DNA of 64,000 nucleotides from Acetobacterium woodii DSM 1030 (GCF_000247605.1 NC_016894.1:1911732-1975731); one strand, 5' to 3'. Counted from the first letter of the stretch, positions 48,216 to 56,727 are shown. A program made the numbers and translations. Notes: generated by a model from the sequence alone, not told the origin.

Positions 48216-48983
48216 ATGTTGCATATTGATCGAAGAAAAGAAATTCTTAATACAATTATGAGTAAAGGTTCGGTTAAAGTTGCCAATCTTTCAAAAAAAT
48301 ACGGTGTGGGAGAGGCAACAATACGTCGAGATTTAAAATACCTAGCGGAAGAATACGGGATCACTTTATCATACGGTGGGGCTTTCACCAAAGAAAAAAT
48401 TAATTATCAGACGACATCGGAAATGGATATTTACAAAAAGCGAACCCATAATATCGAGGAAAAGCGAATGATTGCCCAAAAAGCGGCAAAGCTTATTAAA
48501 AATGGAGATACTATTGCTTTAAATGCGGGTAGTACGGTAGAACTGGTTCTTGATTATCTTGAAAATATCAAGGACATTAATTTGATTACCTTATCGCTTA
48601 ATGTCGCGTTAAAGGCAGCCTCCATTCCGGGGATTACTGTTTATATGCCAGGTGGGAGGCTTCGTAGTTTTTCAGGAGCATTTTATGGGAAAGAGGCGAA
48701 TGAATTTTTGAAGAGCTTTAACATTGATAAAGCATTTATGGGGGTCATGGCGGTTTCTATAAGTAAGGGCATTACTCACGGAGCCTTTGAAGAAATTGAA
48801 ATAAATCAGACGATTTATGAAATTAGCCGGAAATGTTATCTTATGGCAGACTATTCAAAATTTGATAAGATTTCTTTGACTAAAATGGTTGATTTAACTA
48901 TTTTTGACGGTTTTGTTTTGGATGATAAAACCCCGGAACTCTATCATGAATATTGTAAAAGTAACAGTATAGAAATTATTTAA
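48216..48983 (+). CDS. DeoR/GlpR-family transcriptional regulator
   Basis: A 255-residue repressor-type protein. The N-terminus has the DeoR helix-turn-helix (VKVANLSKKYGVGEATIRRDL, in two parts around residues 20-40) preceded by RRKEIL. The C-terminal DeoR sensor domain shows NAGSTVE and the late DYSKFDKISL motif. These regulators respond to sugar or polyol phosphates. It precedes the FGGY kinase-methyltransferase genes and is a likely controller of them (inference). It is followed by its own terminator at 49022. Confidence 0.92.
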   Translation: MLHIDRRKEILNTIMSKGSVKVANLSKKYGVGEATIRRDLKYLAEEYGITLSYGGAFTKEKINYQTTSEMDIYKKRTHNIEEKRMIAQKAAKLIKNGDTIALNAGSTVELVLDYLENIKDINLITLSLNVALKAASIPGITVYMPGGRLRSFSGAFYGKEANEFLKSFNIDKAFMGVMAVSISKGITHGAFEEIEINQTIYEISRKCYLMADYSKFDKISLTKMVDLTIFDGFVLDDKTPELYHEYCKSNSIEII

Positions 48984-49021
48984 ATAATCAATTTGAAACA
49001 AATCCAATTTATAAATATATT

Positions 49022-49055
49022 AAAGGCACATCAAAATCGATGATGCTTTTTTTTT
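49022..49055 (+). terminator. DeoR gene terminator
   Basis: The hairpin AAAGGCA-CATC / GATG-A-TGCTTTT (one bulged A, one G-T pair) with a six-base loop ends in nine Ts. Confidence 0.75.
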
Positions 49056-49155
49056 GGCAAAATTCGGGATATTTGTTTAGTTAATAGAAAAACATAATAT
49101 ATTCGTAAATGACAGATAAATACAAAAATATAATATCGATTTTATGGTAGAAATG

Positions 49156-49184
49156 TTGACATATAAATATAAAATGACTATAAA
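49156..49184 (+). promoter_or_regulatory. Promoter P1 upstream of the kinase-methyltransferase genes
   Basis: TTGACA at 49156-49161, a 17-base spacer and TATAAA at 49179-49184. Confidence 0.7.
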
Positions 49185-49220
49185 TAATATATAAAATGAA
49201 TATGAAATTACTATGAAATA

Positions 49221-49249
49221 TTGACATTGCATATTTATCGTGATATATT
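49221..49249 (+). promoter_or_regulatory. Promoter P2 upstream of the kinase-methyltransferase genes
   Basis: TTGACA at 49221-49226, a 17-base spacer and TATATT at 49244-49249. P1 and P2 are 65 bp apart and share surrounding AT-rich words such as TATAAAAT and TGAAAT, possible regulator sites. Confidence 0.75.
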
Positions 49250-49369
49250 AGAAAAATAAAGATGTAAAAATATTAAAATTTACGAAAAATATAATTTGAT
49301 ATGACACTATTGATTCAAATGACAAGACGTTAGCGTCTAAAAAGATCAGGATAATGATAAAAGTATTAA

Positions 49370-49525
49370 GGTCAGAAAGTCATTGATATTGGAATTGCTG
49401 TACCACGAGAGAATTTCATAATCTCTTACTCAAGATTTCTATGCTGAATGGGAAGTGATAGATTTGCAAAAGATACTGGAGGTGTTGTCGCGAACTGTGT
49501 CAAAATAACGTTTATCTCTGACTAA
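49370..49525 (+). pseudogene. Relic of a methyltransferase corrinoid protein
   Basis: One frame reads GQKVIDIGIAVPRENF followed by a stop, then in the same frame MGSDRFAKDTGGVVANCVK and a terminal stop at 49523-49525. The first part matches GLKVIDIGIDVPAEKF and the second matches TGCDAYAKDAGGAAALAVK of the intact corrinoid protein at 52504-53133, in the same order and with the second part at the C-terminus. About 50 intervening residues and the N-terminal half are missing. It is therefore a decayed corrinoid-protein gene lying between promoters P1/P2 and the FGGY kinase. Confidence 0.75.
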
Positions 49526-49612
49526 GCCACAATGATTGAAATGCTAGGAGTTTTTGTACATAATTGTTGCTGAGATGTTGTTGGTTTAACTAATAATTGA
49601 TTATTTGTTAAA

Positions 49613-49676
49613 GTTCACAAAATTGTTTCGTGCGAAACCGATCACAAAACTCATGGCAGTTTCGCAATTATCTAAG
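49613..49676. repeat. Partial copy of the palindromic repeat upstream of the FGGY kinase
   Basis: AAATTGTTTCGTGCGAAAC (49619-49637) and GGCAGTTTCGCAATTATCTAA (split here as GGCAGTTTCG and CAATTATCTAA) match the right end of the element at 20393-20563 in the same order and spacing. The left arm was not found, so it is truncated or diverged. It lies just upstream of the kinase ribosome site. Confidence 0.6.
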
Positions 49677-49703
49677 TACAATCAAATTTAAAAGGAGATA
49701 GAA

Positions 49704-51191
49704 ATGGGAAAGTACGTACTCGTTATTGATGAAGGAACCTCCGGCACTCGAGCTTTGATTTTCAATGAAAAATTACAAATAGTTGCTCAGAGTTATGAGG
49801 AATTCACACAGTATACCCCTAGCGAAGAAAAGGTCGAGCATGACGCTTTGGAAATTTATGAAAAAAGCGTTGCAATGTGTAAAAAAGCCATAGGCGAGGC
49901 CATGATTTCACCTGAAGAAATTGCTTGTATTGGGATTACTAACCAGCGGGCTACCTGTTTGGTATGGGATAAGGAAACCGGAGAACCTTTATATCATGCT
50001 ATCGTTTGGCAGGATACAAGAACCGCAGCCCTTTGTCAGGAACTCAATGCCGGAGAATGGGGCGAAAAGGCAAGAAAGACAACTGGTTGGACATTGGCTC
50101 CGGTCTATTCTTCAATGATGTTGAATTGGTACCTTAATAATGTTCCCATTATTAAGAAAAAAATTGAAGCCGGTGAAGCCCTCTTTGGTACCATTGATAC
50201 CTGGCTTATCTGGAAATTAACCGGTGGAAAAAAACATGCAGTCAGTTATTCCAATGCCTCTGTGATGGGGAGTCTTGATTTAAAAACCGGAGAATGGTAT
50301 GACGAATTTCTAACTTATCTTGGCATTGATCGAAAAATATTTCCGGAAATTATCACTGATTCAGGTGATTTTGGAGTTGTACAAAAGGATATTTTGGGTG
50401 CTGAAATTCAAATTACCGGTGTTATTGCTGATCAGCATGCCGCTTTGTTTGCGCAAGGCTGCCGTACCGCAGGGACCGGAAAAATCACGAATGGCACCGG
50501 TTCATTTTTGGATATCAACGTTGGAACAGAATGTGTTATTTCTAACCAGGGACTTAATACAGTAATTGCCTGGAAAATTGGAGATGCGATGACTTATGCC
50601 CTTGAAGGTTATGAATCCGTTACTGGTTCTGCCGTTCAATGGCTAAGAGATGGTTTGGAAGTGATTACCGAGTCCAGCGAAACAGAAGCTCTGGCTCGAT
50701 CGGTTGAAGACACGAATGGGGTATACTTTGTTCCAGCGCTTGCCGGATTGAGTGCACCATATCATGACCCTTATGCGCGCGGTACTATTTTTGGTATCAC
50801 TCGTGGGACAAAAAAAGCACATTTGGTCAGAGCTACATTGGAAGGTATTGCCTTTAGACTCAAAGACATTATGGACGTTGTGGCTAAAGAGGCTGGTATT
50901 AAAATGAAAGCTATTCGTATTGATGGCGGGGCTTCTAAAAATAATTTATTAGCTCAAATGATGGCAGACATGATGGATGTCCAGGTAGATCGACCTTTTT
51001 CAGTGGAAGCAACCAGTTTAGGCGCAGCTGAAATGGCTGGACTTTTTATCGGGCTATGGAAAGAAGAAGATTTTGTTGAAGCACTCACCATTGAAGCAAG
51101 CTTTACGCCTGAAATTGCTAAAGAAAAACGAAGCAAAGCCTATGCCGGATGGCAGGAAGCTATCAAGCGATCAATGGACTGGAATTATTGA
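49704..51191 (+). CDS. FGGY-family carbohydrate kinase, glycerol-kinase-like
   Basis: A 495-residue ASKHA-fold sugar/polyol kinase most like glycerol kinase along its length (VIDEGTSGTRALIF, IVWQDTRTA, DPYARGTIFGITRG). Glycerol-contact residues differ, by alignment with E. coli GlpK from memory: R83 is kept (R82 here), E84 is Ala (A83), Y135 appears as Val (V134), D245 is kept in IADQHAALF with Gln246 replaced by His. The substrate is therefore probably a polyol or sugar other than glycerol. AAGGAG precedes the ATG. It is the first intact gene of a row with the methyltransferase and corrinoid protein (150- and 13-base gaps). Confidence 0.88.
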   Translation: MGKYVLVIDEGTSGTRALIFNEKLQIVAQSYEEFTQYTPSEEKVEHDALEIYEKSVAMCKKAIGEAMISPEEIACIGITNQRATCLVWDKETGEPLYHAIVWQDTRTAALCQELNAGEWGEKARKTTGWTLAPVYSSMMLNWYLNNVPIIKKKIEAGEALFGTIDTWLIWKLTGGKKHAVSYSNASVMGSLDLKTGEWYDEFLTYLGIDRKIFPEIITDSGDFGVVQKDILGAEIQITGVIADQHAALFAQGCRTAGTGKITNGTGSFLDINVGTECVISNQGLNTVIAWKIGDAMTYALEGYESVTGSAVQWLRDGLEVITESSETEALARSVEDTNGVYFVPALAGLSAPYHDPYARGTIFGITRGTKKAHLVRATLEGIAFRLKDIMDVVAKEAGIKMKAIRIDGGASKNNLLAQMMADMMDVQVDRPFSVEATSLGAAEMAGLFIGLWKEEDFVEALTIEASFTPEIAKEKRSKAYAGWQEAIKRSMDWNY

Positions 51192-51338
51192 TTTAATTAA
51201 AAACGGCATGATTAAAAAGTAAAAAACGAGTCAATTGGAAAAGTGGCACGAGTTTTGTTGTCTGTTCCTATAACCAGAAGAAATTCGCAGTAAAATTAAT
51301 GAATTTCATAAGAGTGATGATTACAAGGGAGGTATAAA

Positions 51339-52490
51339 ATGAATTCACGTGAAAGAGTCATGACTGCAGCCAATCACGAAGAACCAGATCGAGTGCCTGT
51401 GGATATGGTATTGACCATTGATGTATACCGAGATATGAAAAAATTTTTGAATATGGAGCATCTTCCGGAAACTCCCAGAATGGGACGATGGACAGAGGTG
51501 CAGATGCCGATTGAAATGATAAAAAAATTGGGAATCGACATGTATTACATTTCCCCTCGTTCCGGGAAATCTATTCATAGTAAAAGTTTTGACGACGGCA
51601 GTTTCATCGATGAATGGGGATGCTACTGGAAAAAAACAGCCATTGATGGCGGTCATTTTTATTTTGAACTGATTAATCCGCCTCTGGCTCAAGCTTCGAT
51701 TGATGATCTGGAAACCTATGTTTGGCCGGATCCCGAAGATCCTAAACGCTATGCTGGTCTGAAGGAAGAAATGAAAGAGGTAAGAGAAACCACAGATCTT
51801 GCCATTCTGGCTAAATTTGCTGGAGCCGTTTTTGAACTGGCAACCTATATGAGAGGTCACGAACAATGGTATCGGGATATTATTAATAATCAGGAATTTG
51901 CCCATGCCCTCATGGATAAAATATGTCAGATTCAAAAGCGGACTAACGAGGTAATTATGGCTGAGGTCGGAGAATACGTGGATATTTTAAGACTTAGTGG
52001 TGAAGATCTGGGAATGCAGGATCGTCCGCTGATTTCACCGAAAACGTTTAGAAAGGTGGTTAAACCCCATCTTAAGGAACTTTGGGAGCATGCAAAAATG
52101 ACATTGCATCAATATAATCCGGAAGCAAAAATTATGTTGCATAGCTGCGGGTCAGTTAGACCATTTATATCGGATATAATCGAATGCGGAGTGGATATTC
52201 TTGATCCGGTGCAGCCTGCAGCTAAAAATATGAATCGTTATGAATTAAAAGAAGCCTTCGGCAAGGATATCGTTTTTCACGGTAACATTGATATTCAAAA
52301 TATTTTACCTTTTGGAACTATCGAAGATGTTACTGGAGAGGTGCGGGATGCTATTAAAGCCTTAGCACCTGGTGGAGGATTTTTATTGGCACCGGCCCAC
52401 AATGTTCAGGGAGATGTGAGTGCGGAAAAATTGGTGCACATGGTTAAATGTGTTCACGAATTCGGAAACTATCCCATTAATCTGGAGTAA
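51339..52490 (+). CDS. URO-D-family corrinoid methyltransferase
   Basis: A 383-residue protein of the uroporphyrinogen decarboxylase/MtaA-MtvB superfamily. It has the family start RVMTAANHEEPDRVPVD and a zinc site of the methyltransferase type: H268-x-C270 in MLHSCGS and H354 in APAHNVQ in place of the Cys of MtaA. The corrinoid protein follows directly, so it most likely moves a methyl group from a substrate to that protein, as O-demethylases of acetogens do. The methyl donor is unknown. True UroD (heme synthesis) is unlikely given the zinc motif and the partner gene. GGGAGGT precedes the ATG. Confidence 0.88.
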   Translation: MNSRERVMTAANHEEPDRVPVDMVLTIDVYRDMKKFLNMEHLPETPRMGRWTEVQMPIEMIKKLGIDMYYISPRSGKSIHSKSFDDGSFIDEWGCYWKKTAIDGGHFYFELINPPLAQASIDDLETYVWPDPEDPKRYAGLKEEMKEVRETTDLAILAKFAGAVFELATYMRGHEQWYRDIINNQEFAHALMDKICQIQKRTNEVIMAEVGEYVDILRLSGEDLGMQDRPLISPKTFRKVVKPHLKELWEHAKMTLHQYNPEAKIMLHSCGSVRPFISDIIECGVDILDPVQPAAKNMNRYELKEAFGKDIVFHGNIDIQNILPFGTIEDVTGEVRDAIKALAPGGGFLLAPAHNVQGDVSAEKLVHMVKCVHEFGNYPINLE

Positions 52491-52503
52491 GGGAGGAATG
52501 AAA

Positions 52504-53133
52504 ATGGAAATACTAAAGAAAATATCGGAAACATTGTATGACGGCGATGAATATGCCATGCCCGGACTCGTCCAGGAGGCCATCGATGCCGACATCTCTC
52601 CTCAGGAAGTGTTAGATGCCATGATGGCAGGAATGGCTATTGTGGGTGAAGAATTCAGCCGGGATGAACTTTATATTCCAGAAGTTCTCTGTTCTTGTCA
52701 CGCCATGATGGAAGGGTCGAAAATATTAAAGCCTCTGTTGACAGATCGGGATGCGAAATCGTTAGGTACCGTTATTCTTGGTAGTGTCCAGGGCGATATG
52801 CATGATATCGGGAAAAATCTGGTTGGGATGCTGTTGGAGGGCCGGGGCCTGAAGGTGATTGATATCGGCATCGATGTGCCGGCTGAAAAATTTGTGGAAG
52901 CGGCAATTGCAAATAAGGCAGATATTGTAGCCTGTTCAGCACTATTGACAACCACAATGCCAGAAGTTCCCCAAATTATTAAAGCATTTGAGGAGGCCGG
53001 GACACGGGATCAGGTGAAAATAATGATTGGTGGGGCACCAATCACCCAGGAATTCTGTGATCGCACCGGTTGTGATGCTTATGCTAAAGATGCCGGGGGA
53101 GCTGCTGCGCTGGCCGTTAAATTGTGTCAATAA
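52504..53133 (+). CDS. Methyltransferase corrinoid protein
   Basis: A 209-residue cognate corrinoid protein. An N-terminal helical domain is followed by a B12-binding domain with SVQGDMHDIGKN (H100 as cobalt ligand), VIDIGIDVP, SALLTTTM and IGGAPIT. GGGAGGA is six bases before the ATG at 52504; an ATG at 52498 overlaps it. It pairs with the URO-D methyltransferase, whose stop is 13 bases upstream. The methyl would go next to tetrahydrofolate by a MeTr-type enzyme not in the window. A reductive activator is also needed and is not seen here. Confidence 0.93.
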   Translation: MEILKKISETLYDGDEYAMPGLVQEAIDADISPQEVLDAMMAGMAIVGEEFSRDELYIPEVLCSCHAMMEGSKILKPLLTDRDAKSLGTVILGSVQGDMHDIGKNLVGMLLEGRGLKVIDIGIDVPAEKFVEAAIANKADIVACSALLTTTMPEVPQIIKAFEEAGTRDQVKIMIGGAPITQEFCDRTGCDAYAKDAGGAAALAVKLCQ

Positions 53134-53229
53134 TGGGGAGGTCCAATTAATGGATTCTGTCGGAACAGTAATTTGTTTTTAATCGAATCAGTGATGTAGA
53201 TCTATAGCGAATCAATTTGTAGCGTATAA

Positions 53230-53275
53230 AACAGTAGCCAATCATCTTCAGACTGGCTGCTGTTTAATTTTTTTT
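53230..53275 (+). terminator. Terminator after the methyltransferase operon
   Basis: AACAGTAGCCA (53230-53240) pairs with TGGCTGCTGTT (53254-53264), one G-T pair, followed by a run of Ts. Confidence 0.88.
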
Positions 53276-53331
53276 AACGGTTATCTCGAATCAGAGGAGC
53301 TTGTAAAAAATGGTATTTGAAAAAAAGTCAA

Positions 53332-54330
53332 TCATTTCACCAGATATGGCGTTCGCGCCGGAGCTTCCCAAAATTTTAATTTTTCGGCATCCATCCGGGC
53401 AAAAAACAATTGGAAGCCGGCTTGTTCCTGGACAGTTAAAATTTCTTCAACCCAATTTGCCACGATGATGATGCCTTTTTTATTTAAATATTTATAAACT
53501 TTTCGATAAATAATCAACATTTCCATGATTGTTGTAGCGCCCGTGCCATTGACAATGACCATTATTTCATCACCAGAATGAAGGTTTAAATCTTTAATGA
53601 GTAAATCTGACATTAACATTGCAGTTTCATCAGCACTGGCCATTTTTTGACGTCGGTTACCGCCTTCACCATGCTGGCCCGTGCCAATTTCCATTTCATC
53701 ATCGTTGAGAACAGAAAAAGCGGAGCCATTTTGCGGATGTGTTGCTGTTTTAGAGGCGACACCAATAGTAGCCATATTTTCAGAAAAATTCTGGGCTAAA
53801 GTGGTAATTTGATGAAGTGTTTTTCCTTGCGCTGCGGCGGCACCAGTTATTTTAAATAGCGGAACACAACCCACTAAGCCACGGCGTTTTAGACTTTCTG
53901 AACGGGCCGCGACAGCAATGTCTTCATGAGTAATGACCATCGAAACATCGAGCCCGATTTTTTTTACTTCTTGCATGGCTTTATTAGCCGTAAGAATATC
54001 ACCGTTATGGTTGAGAACAATGAGTAATATTCCTTTTCCTTTGTCAGCAAGTTGGAGCGCTTCAAAAACGGATTGACAACCAGGTGCTGAAAAAATCTCC
54101 CCAACAACGGCAATATCGATCATTCCTTCACTAACGTATCCTTCAAGCGCCGGTTCATGGCCTGATCCTCCCAGAGTAACAATAGTGACCCGATTTGCGT
54201 GCATTAAATCCTTGCTGATAACAAGATTGTTTGAAGTTACTTCGAGAATCGATTGATTCGCAAGAGCAAGACCTTCTAACAATTCTGTTGTGATATTTTC
54301 AGGACGGTTAATAAATTTTTTCTGGATCAT
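53332..54330 (-). CDS. dhaK: Dihydroxyacetone kinase subunit DhaK homologue
   Basis: A 332-residue DhaK-like protein that in the known family binds dihydroxyacetone covalently. All key residues are visible: H58 in GGSGHEP, D111 in NGDIL and the hemiaminal His H220 in GTGQHGEGG. No DhaL (ATP/ADP subunit) or DhaM (PTS subunit) is adjacent, so phosphorylation needs a partner from elsewhere, or the protein serves as a binding or sensing subunit. It is convergent with the corrinoid gene and divergent from the two-component genes. Confidence 0.88.
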   Translation of the reverse strand: MIQKKFINRPENITTELLEGLALANQSILEVTSNNLVISKDLMHANRVTIVTLGGSGHEPALEGYVSEGMIDIAVVGEIFSAPGCQSVFEALQLADKGKGILLIVLNHNGDILTANKAMQEVKKIGLDVSMVITHEDIAVAARSESLKRRGLVGCVPLFKITGAAAAQGKTLHQITTLAQNFSENMATIGVASKTATHPQNGSAFSVLNDDEMEIGTGQHGEGGNRRQKMASADETAMLMSDLLIKDLNLHSGDEIMVIVNGTGATTIMEMLIIYRKVYKYLNKKGIIIVANWVEEILTVQEQAGFQLFFARMDAEKLKFWEAPARTPYLVK

Positions 54331-54520
54331 CGTATTTTCCTTTGTATTTAAAATAGAATCAAATTTGAGTAGTTATAAAAATATTGATATATATAATCAT
54401 AATATTAACAAGAGTTTATTTATCTTAACAAAAATAAAGAAGTTTAACAACAGCGATGTAATGAAAAGCTGTTTAACGGTAATGAAAAAAAGAATTAATC
54501 CTCAAATCAGTGTGAGAAAG

Positions 54521-54557
54521 TTGTAACCATGAGATTAATCAGTTATAATTAATCAGT
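54521..54557 (+). promoter_or_regulatory. Promoter of the two-component operon with direct repeats
   Basis: TTGTAA at 54521-54526, a 17-base spacer and TATAAT at 54544-54549. The word ATTAATCAGT occurs at 54534-54543 and again at 54548-54557, 14 bp apart and overlapping the -10; it may be a regulator site. The rest of the 54331-54661 gap is AT-rich with no supported gene. Confidence 0.6.
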
Positions 54558-54661
54558 ATTGAATAGAGCTTCATTTGAAAAATAATAGAATTCTGTAAGA
54601 CGAATATAAAACTTTCTGGATTAGTAAAGTTTCCTGTAAAGAAGTATAAAAGGTGGAAGAA

Positions 54662-55375
54662 ATGTTGAAAATAGCGATTTGCGAAGACGAAGAAGAACAT
54701 AAAAATTTATTAGTTGAGTTAATTAATCGTTTTGAATTTGGAAGCGATTATTTATTGACAGCGTTTAAATTTGGTAAAGACTTAATCGCTGAGTATCATA
54801 ACGGAAATAGGTATGATATTATTTTTCTTGATATGCATTTAGAAAATGAAGATGGCATTGATGTCGCTAATGAGATTAGAAAAAAAGATGAAAAAACTCA
54901 GATTGTCATTACAACGTCATTAATTGAATATGCGATCTTAGGTTATTCGGTCAATGCCAGTGATTTCCTTCTTAAGCCTTTATCTCAGGAAAAAGTAGAT
55001 CTAATTTTAAATAAAATGGTGCAAAAAAAGAAAAAATTAGCTGCAAATTTTCATGAAATAGAAATTAACAATGAAAAAGTTATCTTGAGAACGGATGAAA
55101 TCTTGTATTTTGAAAGTATTGGACGAAAAATAAAAGTGGTAACAACGGATGGATCTTATGACTATTATTATACCATATCAGCTTTAGTGAGGGATTTGGA
55201 CCCGACTCAGTTTATCTTGTGTCATCGTTCTTATATCATAAACTTAAAAAATGTGAGACGAATTAAAAAAGGTCTGGCGGTTATTAAAAAAGGAGTCGAG
55301 ATACCGATTAGTGTAAAAAAGTATCAGCTTGTCTATGATGCATTTACAAAATATTTGTCTGAGGAAATTCGATGA
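54662..55375 (+). CDS. AgrA-like response regulator with LytTR DNA-binding domain
   Basis: A 237-residue regulator: receiver domain (1-120) with acidic pocket CEDEEEH, phospho-acceptor Asp in FLDMHL, and LLKPL; then a LytTR domain (about 135-235) with ILYFESIGRKIKVVT and FILCHRSYIINLKNV. I prefer the ATG at 54662, six bases after AAAGGTGGA; a GTG at 54653 is inside that site. The stop overlaps the histidine kinase start by four bases (ATGA). Confidence 0.92.
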   Translation: MLKIAICEDEEEHKNLLVELINRFEFGSDYLLTAFKFGKDLIAEYHNGNRYDIIFLDMHLENEDGIDVANEIRKKDEKTQIVITTSLIEYAILGYSVNASDFLLKPLSQEKVDLILNKMVQKKKKLAANFHEIEINNEKVILRTDEILYFESIGRKIKVVTTDGSYDYYYTISALVRDLDPTQFILCHRSYIINLKNVRRIKKGLAVIKKGVEIPISVKKYQLVYDAFTKYLSEEIR

Positions 55376-56727
55376 ACGATTTAAATGACTATATCATGTT
55401 CGTTTCCATTATATCAAATGTATCAGCAATTGCGATTTGTTATTATTTTTTAAACGGTATACTGGACAAAAAAGTAATGCCGAAAATTTTAAAATACGCT
55501 ATTTTAATTTGTCTGGCATTTTTATTTATTGGTATTTTGTTGATATACCGACAGTCAATAATTTTTGTTTTTGTATCGGCGCTTGTTTTTTCGTTGATCA
55601 GTTTAATTTTTTTTCAGGGGCATATCGCCGTCCGTTTATTTTTTGGATTGTTATTTCTGATTTTTGGGATATTTTGTGAATTTATCGCAGGCGTAATTTT
55701 ATCAGTCGTTTTTTCCTTCCCACTTATCGAATTGCAACATTATACGGCATATTATGCCGCGGTGGTTGTTTTTTCTAAAATATTGTTACTGATGATTGTC
55801 TATTTTTTATTTGTAATAACCAAAAGAGGTGCAATACCTTCAGTACGTTTTATTTGGATTTTAGTTTCCAGTATACCCATTAGCAGTTTGATCGTTAGTT
55901 TAAACTTATACGTAATGGTAACTCGGATCGAAGGTAGTGCATGCATTGGCATTATGACGGCATTAACATTGATCTATATCAATATCGTTTTTTTTGCAAT
56001 CTTAAAAGTGATGAAAATCGAGTCAGAAAAAACGGTTCAATATAAAAATGAAAATATCCAATTAGAATTCCAACAGCAGCATTATCATGATCTGCTCGAG
56101 ACAAATCACGAAGTGCGTGCGATCTGGCATGATATGAATAATCATTTGATAACACTACAATATTTAATTGATAAATGCGCTTATGACGAAATCAATAGTT
56201 ACCTCGATCAATTACTAAAAAACGTCCATGAAACGGACAAGCATAACATCTCAGGAAATTATGTAGTTGACGCGATATTAGGGAACAAGATTAAAGTGGC
56301 AGAGCAGAATGACATTAAGTTTATTCATTCAATTTCCATGCCGGAAGTGATTGAAATTGATAATGTCGATTTTTCGATTCTGTTAGGGAACATTATTGAT
56401 AATGCAATTGAAGGGTGTTTGCGAGCTAAACCTGAATGTGAGAAGATCATTAAATTAAATTTACGATTTCACAAAGAAGTGCTATTAATTTATGTCGAAA
56501 ATACCTGTGATATTGATACGATAACAGAAATTGATCATTCATATATCAGTAGCAAAAAAAAGAATACGAACAAAAGAGGGTACGGGATTACGAACATCAA
56601 TTATGTGTTAGATAAATATGAAGGCAATATTGTTAATCAAATAGAAAAAAATCGCTTTATTAGTACAATTCTTATTCCTTTTGTTAAAGAAACAGAACAA
56701 AAAACCATGAAAATTGACAAAATCTGA
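55372..56727 (+). CDS. AgrC-like sensor histidine kinase (GHKL)
   Basis: A 451-residue membrane sensor. About six to seven hydrophobic segments fill residues 8-215, with little extracellular loop, as in peptide- or small-molecule-sensing AgrC/VirS-like kinases. The phospho-acceptor His is H253 in IWHDMNNH. The GHKL ATPase has NIIDNAIEG and RGYGITNI. Its start overlaps the response regulator stop. No signalling peptide gene was recognised nearby, so the ligand may be a nutrient from the adjacent pathway (inference). Confidence 0.9.
   Translation: MNDLNDYIMFVSIISNVSAIAICYYFLNGILDKKVMPKILKYAILICLAFLFIGILLIYRQSIIFVFVSALVFSLISLIFFQGHIAVRLFFGLLFLIFGIFCEFIAGVILSVVFSFPLIELQHYTAYYAAVVVFSKILLLMIVYFLFVITKRGAIPSVRFIWILVSSIPISSLIVSLNLYVMVTRIEGSACIGIMTALTLIYINIVFFAILKVMKIESEKTVQYKNENIQLEFQQQHYHDLLETNHEVRAIWHDMNNHLITLQYLIDKCAYDEINSYLDQLLKNVHETDKHNISGNYVVDAILGNKIKVAEQNDIKFIHSISMPEVIEIDNVDFSILLGNIIDNAIEGCLRAKPECEKIIKLNLRFHKEVLLIYVENTCDIDTITEIDHSYISSKKKNTNKRGYGITNINYVLDKYEGNIVNQIEKNRFISTILIPFVKETEQKTMKIDKI

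Noticed and set aside
51339-52490. Heme-pathway uroporphyrinogen decarboxylase (hemE)
   Set aside because: The HSC...H zinc-site pattern and the corrinoid protein 13 bases downstream fit the methyltransferase branch, and no other tetrapyrrole gene is near.
54290-54526. A 78-codon plus-strand ORF over the dhaK start and following gap
   Set aside because: No ribosome site, low-complexity composition, and it overlaps the dhaK 5' end and its promoter region.
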